From NCBI GenBank assembly GCA_900772835.1, contig CAAGSA010000098.1:1-28297 (forward strand): a DNA stretch of 28,297 bases. Direction: 5' to 3'. The position numbers and the translations under genes were made by a program. This DNA comes from an uncultured Prevotella sp. Lineage in GTDB: Bacteria; Bacteroidota; Bacteroidia; Bacteroidales; Bacteroidaceae. Shown here piece after piece: positions 15,655-21,559 of this stretch. Below the pieces are notes generated by a model. The model was not told the DNA's origin, ran no database searches, and worked only from the letters and a program-made list of their open reading frames with translations. How positions within the stretch are numbered: the first letter of the stretch is position 1; each line of letters starts with the position of its first letter.

Positions 15655-16554
15655 TTACATGTAGGCTTTTATTTCAGTTCTGATTCTCTCTGCCGTGGCT
15701 GCGTCGAGCTCGGTGAGCGGCGGCAACATAAAGGTGTCGCAAAGACCATACTCGTGCATTATCACCTTCAGTCCGGCGAGCGACTGTCCAAGGGTCAGTC
15801 CGGCAGTGTTGATTCTGCCCACCTCGATTGTGAACTGCTGCAGGCGTTCCGCCTCAGCTTCATCGCCCCTGATGCCAGCCTCGAATAAATCGTTGTAAGC
15901 CTTTGGCATAAAGTTGCCTACGCTCGGCACAATGCCGTCGGCACCATGCTTTAGGGCGAATGCGGAATTTGCCGCACAGCCGCAGAAATAAGCGAAGTCG
16001 TCGCGTTGGGCAAACAGCTTTAGAGCCTCTTCCAAACGCTCCAGATCGTTCTCCGAATCCTTCAGTCCAACGATATTGGGGTGGTGACTCAGACGCTCAA
16101 TGATGTCGAGCGGAATGCTCATATGAGTGGTTATCGTGATGTTGTAGAGCATCAGCGGAATTTTCACTGCGTCGGCAAGATTCTTATAATAGGTATACAT
16201 CTGCTCCGGCGTAAGAGCATAATAGCTCGGCAGCGTGGCGGCAATGACATCGGCACCAGCCTCGGTGAAGGCTTTGGCAGCACGCATTTGATCGGTCCAG
16301 CATGTGCCGCAGAGACCTGAATACACTGTGATTCGCCCGGCAGCCGTACGCGCTGCGGCACGTATCATCTCCGCCCCCTGCTCAATGGATACGGAATTGC
16401 CCTCGCCGGTAGTGCCCATGATGAGCGCCGAAACATTGTTGCGGGCAAAGTTCTCGATAATTCTTTCAACTGCATTCACATCGATGTCGCCATCCTTTGT
16501 CACAGGAGTAGCCATCGGTACCACGACACCGTGGTATTTCTCGTTAATTTTCAT
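15655..16554 (-). CDS. DapA/NanA-family class I aldolase
   Basis: A 299-residue (beta/alpha)8 barrel enzyme of the dihydrodipicolinate synthase/N-acetylneuraminate lyase superfamily. GTTGEG (47-52) binds the carboxylate of pyruvate, Tyr137 (in LYN) is the proton relay and Lys165 (GLKDSEND) is the Schiff-base lysine. The usual YNxP is replaced by YNIT. First gene of an acid-sugar operon with no lysine-pathway partners, so a catabolic lyase giving pyruvate plus an aldehyde (2-keto-3-deoxy acid or sialic acid aldolase) is likelier than DapA. The ATG at 16554 gives the canonical N-terminus KINEKYHGVVVPMATPV; the frame extends upstream but without family sequence. Confidence 0.88.
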   Translation of the reverse strand: MKINEKYHGVVVPMATPVTKDGDIDVNAVERIIENFARNNVSALIMGTTGEGNSVSIEQGAEMIRAAARTAAGRITVYSGLCGTCWTDQMRAAKAFTEAGADVIAATLPSYYALTPEQMYTYYKNLADAVKIPLMLYNITITTHMSIPLDIIERLSHHPNIVGLKDSENDLERLEEALKLFAQRDDFAYFCGCAANSAFALKHGADGIVPSVGNFMPKAYNDLFEAGIRGDEAEAERLQQFTIEVGRINTAGLTLGQSLAGLKVIMHEYGLCDTFMLPPLTELDAATAERIRTEIKAYM

Positions 16555-16591
16555 TGTTTTATGGTTATTAGTTTGTTTGTTATATCTGTTT

Positions 16592-16622
16592 CGCGCATCC
16601 GGGGCAAAGTCCCGGAAACGCG
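16592..16622 (-). promoter_or_regulatory. Symmetric hairpin in the leader of the acid-sugar operon
   Basis: CGCG-cat-CCGGG, a 7-nt loop, then CCCGG-aaa-CGCG forms two stacked stems of 5 and 4 bp separated by a symmetric 3x3 internal loop. It lies about 38 nt upstream of the aldolase ATG on the minus strand, so it would be in the operon's 5' leader or overlap its promoter. It could be an operator or a translational control element. No consensus TAnnTTTG promoter is visible for this operon. Confidence 0.4.
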
Positions 16623-16642
16623 GTTTGTTTTCATTCAAGACT

Positions 16643-16654
16643 TGCAGAAAGGGT
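16643..16654. promoter_or_regulatory. Inverted repeat, left copy (possible operator)
   Basis: TGCAGAAAGGGT is an exact inverted copy of the 12 bases at 16777-16788. The two lie about 120 bp apart, one on the side of each divergent transcription unit. Paired identical sites in a divergent intergenic region commonly bind one regulator that controls both units. Confidence 0.45.
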
Positions 16655-16757
16655 AAATGTAACACCTGAAAGAAAGATTTTTCAGAAAAGAAAGTTGTTT
16701 TCTTGTCATGATGCGATAATTTGAAGCAAAAGATTAGCGCATTAAGCGAAAAAGATG

Positions 16758-16765
16758 TATTTTTG
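16758..16765 (+). promoter_or_regulatory. Probable -7 element for the beta-barrel protein gene
   Basis: TATTTTTG matches the Bacteroidota -7 consensus TAnnTTTG and lies 71 nt upstream of the ATG at 16837. No good TTTG -33 element sits at the usual 19-21 nt spacing, so it may need an activator. The right copy of the 12-bp inverted repeat starts 12 nt after it. Confidence 0.45.
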
Positions 16766-16776
16766 CAACGTGTTTG

Positions 16777-16788
16777 ACCCTTTCTGCA
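16777..16788. promoter_or_regulatory. Inverted repeat, right copy (possible operator)
   Basis: ACCCTTTCTGCA is the exact reverse complement of 16643-16654. It lies just after the predicted start of the plus-strand transcript, a position where a bound protein would block initiation. Confidence 0.45.
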
Positions 16789-16836
16789 CTGGCAGGAGGA
16801 TAAAGACCGGAATTACTAACAAAAATACAAAAGATT

Positions 16837-17322
16837 ATGAAGAAACTATTGATGCTCGTTGCGGCAATAATGATGACTGTTGCGGCAAATGCACAGTTCG
16901 AACAAGGAAAGTATTATGTGAACGGCTCGCTCACCGGACTGAGCTTGAGCTACAGCGGCACGGAGAAGACAAATTTTGGAGTGGAGGCAAAGGGAGGATA
17001 TATGGTGGCAGACAACTGGATGCTGCTAGGTATGGCAGGATTCACGCACAGCGGTATGAATGGCGTTGATGACACATTCCACGCTGGTGCAGGCGCACGC
17101 TACTATATCATTGAAAATGGACTCTATATGGGAGTGAACGTAAAACTCCTGCGTGGCAGCAGTAGTTACAACGACCTGATGCCGGGCATCGAGCTGGGCT
17201 ACGCTTTCTTCCTCGGGAAAAGCGTGACGGTGGAACCGGCGGTATACTACGACCAGTCTATGAAAAACCACTCCGATTACTCGAAAGTGGGACTGCGCGT
17301 GGGCGTGGGCATTTATCTGTAA
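16837..17322 (+). CDS. Small outer-membrane beta-barrel protein (OmpX-like)
   Basis: A 161-residue exported protein. The signal peptide is KKLLMLVAAIMMTVAANA with cleavage before QF. The mature part is alternating beta strand with Gly and aromatic residues (GYMVADNWMLLGMAGF; FHAGAGARYYI; GIELGYAFFLG; VEPAVYYDQS) and ends VGLRVGVGIYL, the aromatic-ended last strand typical of outer-membrane barrels. The size suits an 8-strand OmpX/OmpA-like barrel without a periplasmic domain. Its ligand is unknown. It is divergent from the acid-sugar operon and 48 nt ahead of nadC. The ATG at 16837 is followed directly by the signal peptide; no strong Shine-Dalgarno is next to it, although AGGAGG occurs ~37 nt upstream. 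Confidence 0.85.
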   Translation: MKKLLMLVAAIMMTVAANAQFEQGKYYVNGSLTGLSLSYSGTEKTNFGVEAKGGYMVADNWMLLGMAGFTHSGMNGVDDTFHAGAGARYYIIENGLYMGVNVKLLRGSSSYNDLMPGIELGYAFFLGKSVTVEPAVYYDQSMKNHSDYSKVGLRVGVGIYL

Positions 17323-17370
17323 AAAAAACAGTAGGAACGGAAACAAACAAAATACAACAAGAAAATAATT

Positions 17371-18219
17371 ATGTACACAGTAGACGAATTGGAAGACAGA
17401 CTTATCGACCTCGCATTTGCTGAGGACATAGGCGACGGCGACCACACCACACTATGCTGCATCCCCGAAGATGCTATGGGCAAGTCGCATCTCCTTATCA
17501 AGGAAAACGGAATATTGGCAGGCGTGGAAGTGGCAAAGAAAGTGTTCGCACGCTTCGACCCCACAATGCAGGTGGAAGTGCTGATGGGCGATGGAACAAA
17601 AGTGAAGAAGGGTGACGTGGCAATGGTTGTCACAGGAAAAGTGCGTTCGCTCCTGCAGACAGAACGTCTGATGCTCAACATAATGCAGCGTATGAGCGGA
17701 ATCGCCACGATGACAAACAAATATGTGCAGCTACTGGAAGGGACAGGCACACGAGTGCTTGACACCAGAAAGACAACGCCTGGAATGAGAATGCTCGAGA
17801 AACAGGCGGTGAAGATAGGCGGAGGAACAAATCACCGCATCGGACTCTTCGACATGATTCTGCTCAAAGACAACCACGTGGACTTCGCCGGAGGCATAAC
17901 AAACGCCATCGACCGCTGTCACAGTTATCTGAAGGAAAAGGGTCTCGAGCTGAAGATAGAAATTGAGGTGAGAAACTTCGACGAACTGCAGCAGGTTCTC
18001 AACCACGGAGGAGTGGATCGCATCATGCTTGACAATTTCTCGGTGGAAAACACCAGAAAAGCAGTGGAGATTATAAACCACCGCTTCGAGATAGAGTCGA
18101 GCGGAGGCATAACCTTCGATACGATACGACAGTATGCCGAATGCGGAGTGGATTTCATTTCCGTAGGAGCGCTGACACACTCGGTGAAGGGACTCGACAT
18201 GAGTTTCAAGGCATGCTGA
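17371..18219 (+). CDS. nadC: Nicotinate-nucleotide pyrophosphorylase (carboxylating)
   Basis: A 282-residue enzyme that joins quinolinate and PRPP to form nicotinate mononucleotide with loss of CO2, in de novo NAD synthesis. Motifs in order: AEDIGDGDHTT (17-27), ERLMLNIMQRMSGIAT (98-113), DTRKTTPGMRMLEKQAVKIG (131-150), GGTNHRIGLFDMILLKDNH (151-169), then EIEVRNFDEL and DRIMLDNF with the conserved acidic residues. The length matches the family. No nadA or nadB is nearby. It lies between an outer-membrane protein gene and a dipeptidase gene on the same strand with short gaps, so cotranscription is possible. Confidence 0.97.
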   Translation: MYTVDELEDRLIDLAFAEDIGDGDHTTLCCIPEDAMGKSHLLIKENGILAGVEVAKKVFARFDPTMQVEVLMGDGTKVKKGDVAMVVTGKVRSLLQTERLMLNIMQRMSGIATMTNKYVQLLEGTGTRVLDTRKTTPGMRMLEKQAVKIGGGTNHRIGLFDMILLKDNHVDFAGGITNAIDRCHSYLKEKGLELKIEIEVRNFDELQQVLNHGGVDRIMLDNFSVENTRKAVEIINHRFEIESSGGITFDTIRQYAECGVDFISVGALTHSVKGLDMSFKAC

Positions 18220-18261
18220 AAACGAAAAAGACTTTAAATCAAAAGAGAAACATAACAAAAA

Positions 18262-19902
18262 ATGAAGAAAGTAATCCTATCATTGTTATTTTGTGCAGGC
18301 GCCGCAATACAGGCGCTCGCCTGCACGAATTTCATCGTCGGCAAGAAGGCAAGTGCCGACGGTTCGGTAATCTGTACGTATAATGCCGACGACTACGGAA
18401 TGTTCATCGGACTTGCACATTTTCCGGCAGGCAAACACCCGAAGGGGGAAATGATACAAGTCTACGACTGGGACTCCAACGTATATCATGGAGAAATTCC
18501 GCAGGCACCGGAAACGTACAACGTAATTGGAAACATCAACGAATATCAGCTCACCATCGGCGAGACGACATTTGGAGGACGTGAGGAGCTAGAGGATACA
18601 ACAGGAATCCTAGACTACGGCTCACTTATCTACATCACCCTGCAGCGCGCAAAGACAGCGCGCGAGGCAATATCCGTGATGACAAAGCTCGTGGAAACCT
18701 ATGGCTACTGTTCTGGAGGCGAAACATTCACCATCTGCGACCCGAACGAGGCATGGATAATGGAGATGGTGGGTAAGGGACCAGGCAACAAAGGAGCAGT
18801 GTGGGTGGCTGTGAGAATACCCGACGATGCCATCTGTGCACATGCAAACCAAAGCCGCATCAGGAAGTTCGACCAAAAGGACAAGAAGAACGTTATTTTC
18901 TCGAAAGACTGCATCAAATTCGCACGGAGCATGGGATGGTTCTCGGGCAAAGACGAAGATTTCAGCTTCTGTGACGCCTATGGAGCACCCGATTTCGGAG
19001 GAAGACGCTTCTGCGATGCACGTGTGTGGAGTTTCTTCAACCACTTTCAGGATATGAGCCGCTACGTGGGCTATGCCTCGGGAAAGGTGCATGGTGCAGA
19101 GCCGATGCCGCTTTGGATAAAGCCGGACAGAAAGGTAAGCGTGCAGGAGGTGATGGAGTGTATGCGAGATCACTATGAAGGCACGCCGTTTGCTCTCGAC
19201 AACGATTTGGGACAGGGTGTATGGGAAATGCCGTACCGTCCGACACCGCTCTCGTATACCGTGGACGGAAAGAAATACTTCAATGAACGCCCCACGTCAA
19301 CACAGCAGACTGCATTCACATACGTGGCACAGATGCGCTCATGGTTGCCGCGACAGGTTGGCGGAGTGTTGTGGTTCGGAAACGACGATGGCAATATGGT
19401 GGCATATACACCTATATACTGCGGAAATACAGTGCAGCCGGAGTGCTACAACACACCGGGAGCAGATGCAGTGACATTCAGCGACAAAAACGCATTCTGG
19501 GTGTGCAACTGGGTAAGCAATATGGTCTATCCGCGCTATTCGCAGATGTTCCCGTCGCTGAAAGAGGTGCGCGATTCGCTTGAGACAGCATATTTCAGCC
19601 AGCAGCAGAAAGTGGAGCAGAAGGCTGTGGAACTGTGTGCACAGTCGGAAACAGAAGCCGTGAACTATCTCACGGCATACAGCAACACAACCGCACAGCA
19701 GATGCTTGCACGCTGGAAGCAGCTCGCCGTATACCTTATCGTAAAATACAATGATATGACGGTAAAACCAACGAAGAACGGACAGTTCCTGCGTTCTAAG
19801 ACCGGTCTTGGGGCAAAAGTGGAGCGTACGGGTTTCCCTGAGAAAGTGGCTAGAGAACTCGTTAAGCAGACAGGTGACAAGTATGCGGTGCCGGCAGAAT
19901 AG
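18262..19902 (+). CDS. Exported C69-family dipeptidase
   Basis: A 546-residue Ntn-type cysteine peptidase of family C69 (PepD-like). The signal peptide is residues 1-20 (KKVILSLLFCAGAAIQALA). The next residue, Cys21 in CTNFIVGKKASADGSV, is the expected N-terminal nucleophile, so signal cleavage would itself expose the active site. Further family segments are GTPFALDNDLGQGVWEMPYR, RPTSTQQTAFTYVAQMRSWL and GVLWFGNDDG. It probably splits dipeptides in the periplasm. The lipobox fit (ALAC) is poor and a lipidated Cys would block catalysis, so a lipoprotein is unlikely. It starts 42 nt after nadC and is followed by a 15-bp terminator hairpin. Confidence 0.93.
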   Translation: MKKVILSLLFCAGAAIQALACTNFIVGKKASADGSVICTYNADDYGMFIGLAHFPAGKHPKGEMIQVYDWDSNVYHGEIPQAPETYNVIGNINEYQLTIGETTFGGREELEDTTGILDYGSLIYITLQRAKTAREAISVMTKLVETYGYCSGGETFTICDPNEAWIMEMVGKGPGNKGAVWVAVRIPDDAICAHANQSRIRKFDQKDKKNVIFSKDCIKFARSMGWFSGKDEDFSFCDAYGAPDFGGRRFCDARVWSFFNHFQDMSRYVGYASGKVHGAEPMPLWIKPDRKVSVQEVMECMRDHYEGTPFALDNDLGQGVWEMPYRPTPLSYTVDGKKYFNERPTSTQQTAFTYVAQMRSWLPRQVGGVLWFGNDDGNMVAYTPIYCGNTVQPECYNTPGADAVTFSDKNAFWVCNWVSNMVYPRYSQMFPSLKEVRDSLETAYFSQQQKVEQKAVELCAQSETEAVNYLTAYSNTTAQQMLARWKQLAVYLIVKYNDMTVKPTKNGQFLRSKTGLGAKVERTGFPEKVARELVKQTGDKYAVPAE

Positions 19903-19930
19903 AGAATAAAAATATTGAAGAAAAACGGAT

Positions 19931-19984
19931 AATGCAGAATGGACTGCTTTATAAATATATATAATGTGTAGTCCATTCTGCATT
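19931..19984 (+). terminator. Strong hairpin terminator after the C69 dipeptidase
   Basis: A perfect 15-bp inverted repeat, AATGCAGAATGGACT (19931-19945) and AGTCCATTCTGCATT (19970-19984), with a 24-nt A/T-rich loop, followed by TTTCTGC. It lies 29 nt after the stop. On the minus strand a T-rich tract also follows, so it may work in both directions and insulate the tRNA gene. Confidence 0.7.
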
Positions 19985-20046
19985 TTCTGCAAAATGTAAT
20001 TATTACAGTAAAAGTGGGTCTTTGTCCAATAAAAAACGAAAATAAT

Positions 20047-20077
20047 TTTGGCATTACTGTAAAAAGCATTATCTTTG
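20047..20077 (+). promoter_or_regulatory. Bacteroidota-type promoter of tRNA-Arg
   Basis: TTTG (20047-20050), a 19-nt spacer and TATCTTTG (20070-20077) match the Bacteroidota consensus exactly and end 18 nt before the mature tRNA. TTACTGTAA (20054-20062) lies in the spacer, and its reverse complement TTACAGTAA is at 20003-20011. Confidence 0.85.
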
Positions 20078-20095
20078 CACTCGCAATTAAGAGAT

Positions 20096-20169
20096 GGCTC
20101 CTTAGCTCAACTGAATAGAGCATCTGACTACGGATCAGAAGGTTGCAGGTTTGAATCCTGCAGGAGTCA
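20096..20169 (+). tRNA. tRNA-Arg (anticodon ACG)
   Basis: A 74-nt cloverleaf: acceptor stem GGCTCCT / AGGAGTC with one G-U pair, D arm GCTC...GAGC, anticodon stem TCTGA / TCAGA around loop CTACGGA with anticodon ACG at 20130-20132, T arm GCAGG-TTTGAAT-CCTGC, discriminator A at 20169. CCA is not encoded. A34 is presumably deaminated to inosine by TadA to read CGU, CGC and CGA. Confidence 0.96.
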
Positions 20170-20177
20170 CATAACTT

Positions 20178-20211
20178 AAGAGATTTAGGCTGATGCTTAG
20201 ATCTCTTTTTT
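20178..20211 (+). terminator. Rho-independent terminator of tRNA-Arg
   Basis: AAGAGAT-TTAGGC, loop TGAT, GCTTAG-ATCTCTT gives a 13-bp continuous stem with two G-U pairs, followed directly by a run of T up to 20211. It begins 8 nt after the tRNA and marks a monocistronic tRNA unit. Confidence 0.85.
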
Positions 20212-20221
20212 CGTTGTATGC

Positions 20222-20262
20222 TCGGCACGAGCATTGTCTAACGGGTGCAAGTCCCGAGTAAG
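20222..20262 (+). other. Possible group II intron fragment
   Basis: The stretch contains GAGCATTGTC followed by ACGGGTGCAAGTCCCG, a stem-loop that looks like domain I of bacterial group II introns (GGTGCAAGTCC class). No reverse transcriptase frame or GUGYG 5' end is next to it, so at most a remnant is present. The assignment rests on recall of the motif only. Confidence 0.3.
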
Positions 20263-20263
20263 G

Positions 20264-20297
20264 GGTCAGCGGATTTTTCGGGTCAGCGGATTTTCCC
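20264..20297. repeat. Tandem 17-bp direct repeat at the edge of the mobile-element remnant
   Basis: GGTCAGCGGATTTTTCG (20264-20280) is followed at once by GGTCAGCGGATTTTCCC, with 14 identical leading bases. It lies at the downstream edge of the transposase fragment. It could be a small duplication made at a recombination junction. Confidence 0.6.
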
Positions 20298-20681
20298 GGT
20301 TGGCTCATCTGGTCCATACCCCCCGGTCATAAGTTGTAGCATATGGAAACAGTCATTTATAAGTTTGGACTTAGGGAACACAGTCCTCGCTGTCAGCATC
20401 ATGACAGAAGACAAATCTGTGGTCATAGTCCTTACACGGCAGCGCAGTTCGCGTGGGGCTCTCTTCAGTATTGCCGACACTGTATCCGAAGCTACACCAT
20501 GCACCATAGCAGCCAGAGCTCCCTTGCCGCCGTGGGCTGCCTTGTTCGTCAGGGTGGTGTAAACCTCACCGTTTGAAATACAGGTCTCGTCAAGACTCAT
20601 GTCCTCACCGAAATTTTCAGGAAACAGCATGCACTCCTCGGCAGGTTCGATTTTTCCCAGTTGCGATAGCCACTGAATATA
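20283..20681 (-). pseudogene. Remnant of an ISAon1/ISL3-like transposase
   Basis: The open part translates to a DDE-transposase core fragment: QWLSQLGKIEP, then MLFPENFGEDMSLDETCISN with the first catalytic Asp region, TNKAAHGGKGALAAMVHG, and TTDLSSVMMLTARTVFP followed by LINDCFHMLQL with the second Asp region. The pattern (SLDET...NGE.YT...TNK; TTDLSS; INDxFH) matches transposases often named ISAon1 family in Bacteroidota. The N-terminal domain is missing beyond a stop at 20682-20684. Family similarity ends at about 20337, where the frame runs into unrelated sequence (MTGGYGPDEP) and stops. The conserved NDRFH appears as NDCFH. Both ends are lost, so this cannot be an active element. Confidence 0.65.
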
Positions 20682-20699
20682 TTAACTTTGCATACGATA

Positions 20700-20930
20700 C
20701 TGAAGATCATCAACGGACTGAACGGATGTCACCGGAATTGGTGAACGGGTATCGGCCGGAATACGCAGGAAGAACCTGATTTTATCGGTTGGTGGCTGTC
20801 GGCTGATTCTACAGAATATCGTGAAAACATTACAAGTTATAGGCTAATATGTAACTGTTAGCAGTATTTTTGAAAGGGCTGAAAAGATTGAGTATTTTGT
20901 TATAAAAAATTTTCACGTATGGATAATTTG
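20700..20930. other. Apparent noncoding remainder of the mobile-element region
   Basis: Between the transposase fragment and the AraC-type gene's promoter I see no gene. The segment is G+C-richer in 20700-20820 and A+T-rich afterwards. A CACC-GGAATT-GGTG palindrome occurs near 20730-20743. It may be part of the same decayed insertion. Confidence 0.4.
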
Positions 20931-20941
20931 CATTACCTTTG
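20911..20941 (+). promoter_or_regulatory. Bacteroidota-type promoter of the AraC-family gene
   Basis: TTTC (20911-20914, one mismatch to TTTG), a 19-nt spacer and TACCTTTG (20934-20941) form a near-consensus promoter. Transcription should start near 20948 and give a leader of about 70 nt before the ATG at 21020. Confidence 0.7.
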
Positions 20942-20971
20942 CATAGGTTTTAAGAAAAAAAGAATTGTAGC

Positions 20972-21003
20972 AGGAGGCGGAAATGAAAAGTCCGCTGAAA
21001 TAA
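20972..21003 (+). promoter_or_regulatory. Leader reading frame with strong Shine-Dalgarno and hairpin
   Basis: AGGAGG (20972-20977) is followed 5 nt later by an ATG (20983) opening a six-codon frame, Met-Lys-Ser-Pro-Leu-Lys, stop at 21001-21003. GCGGA (20977-20981) and TCCGC (20991-20995) form a 5-bp stem whose loop contains that ATG. The main gene's own ATG at 21020 has no Shine-Dalgarno. This arrangement suggests translational control of the regulator, for example by re-initiation. Confidence 0.45.
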
Positions 21004-21019
21004 AGTTTTTAATAGGTAT

Positions 21020-21490
21020 ATGGCAAAGTATAATATCAGAGAGAAAAAAGAGAAAGAAGTAACTTATCTCAATCTCGTGAATCCGGAACTGATGAACACG
21101 TTGATGAACAGGATCATGGATTATGTGGGCACGAAGAAGATGTATAAGGAGAAAACCTATTCGGCAAAGAGACTTGCTCTTGATATAGGTACTAATACAC
21201 GTTATGTGTCTGCGGTGTTAAATGTGCGTTTCGGAATGAACTATACTTCGTTCGTGAATCGCTACCGTGTTTCGGAGGCTATGCAACTGCTTAAGGATGA
21301 GCGCTACCGCGACCTCACGATGGAAGATATCAGCAGCATGGTTGGATTTGCGAACAGGCAGTCGTTCTATGCAGCATTCTACCGCTTTGAGGGCATTACA
21401 CCGCGCCAGTATAAACTGTCGCCGGACCCTAGACCGGAAAAAATGCAGGTGCCGGAACCGGTCTGCCCCGATAATGAAGCAGGAGAATGA
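21020..21490 (+). CDS. AraC-type helix-turn-helix transcriptional regulator
   Basis: A 156-residue protein made of little more than an AraC/XylS DNA-binding domain. The first helix-turn-helix lies around SAKRLALDIGTNTRYVSAVL (about residues 48-67) with the connecting segment NYTSFVNRYRVSEAMQLL. The second is around MEDISSMVGFANRQSFYAAF (about 100-119), ending in the family signature GITPRQYK. There is no ligand-binding or sensor domain and no receiver domain, so it probably answers to its own level or to a partner. The N-terminal ~40 residues are charged. It follows a clear promoter and an unusual leader and precedes the DPP III gene by 69 nt on the same strand. Confidence 0.92.
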   Translation: MAKYNIREKKEKEVTYLNLVNPELMNTLMNRIMDYVGTKKMYKEKTYSAKRLALDIGTNTRYVSAVLNVRFGMNYTSFVNRYRVSEAMQLLKDERYRDLTMEDISSMVGFANRQSFYAAFYRFEGITPRQYKLSPDPRPEKMQVPEPVCPDNEAGE

Positions 21491-21493
21491 TTG

Positions 21494-21524
21494 AGACGGA
21501 GGCATCCCCCCTCTCCTCCAGTCT
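21494..21524 (+). promoter_or_regulatory. GC-rich hairpin between the regulator and DPP III genes
   Basis: AGAC-GGAGG (21494-21502) and CCTCC-A-GTCT (21515-21524) form a 9-bp stem with one bulged A, right after the regulator's stop. No T-tract follows, so it is not a standard terminator; it may be an mRNA stability or attenuation element. Confidence 0.4.
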
Positions 21525-21559
21525 GGGACTTTATGGCTTATAAATACAAATAAAAGAAA

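Noticed and set aside
16837..17322. AGGAGG at 16795-16800 as the ribosome-binding site of the barrel protein
   Set aside because: It is about 37 nt from the ATG, too far to position a ribosome, and no nearer start codon in frame follows it.
19665..20234. A minus-strand open frame running through the tRNA gene
   Set aside because: It crosses tRNA-Arg in antisense (segment SCRIQTCNLLIRSQ is a familiar antisense-tRNA artefact) and overlaps the dipeptidase gene.
20573..20779. A 68-codon plus-strand frame in the mobile-element region
   Set aside because: It is antisense to the transposase remnant for half its length and has no recognisable motif or ribosome-binding site.
20096..21019. tRNA-Arg as an integration site with a duplicated 3' end (att)
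   Set aside because: I looked for a second copy of the tRNA 3' end downstream within the window and found none, and there is no integrase gene.
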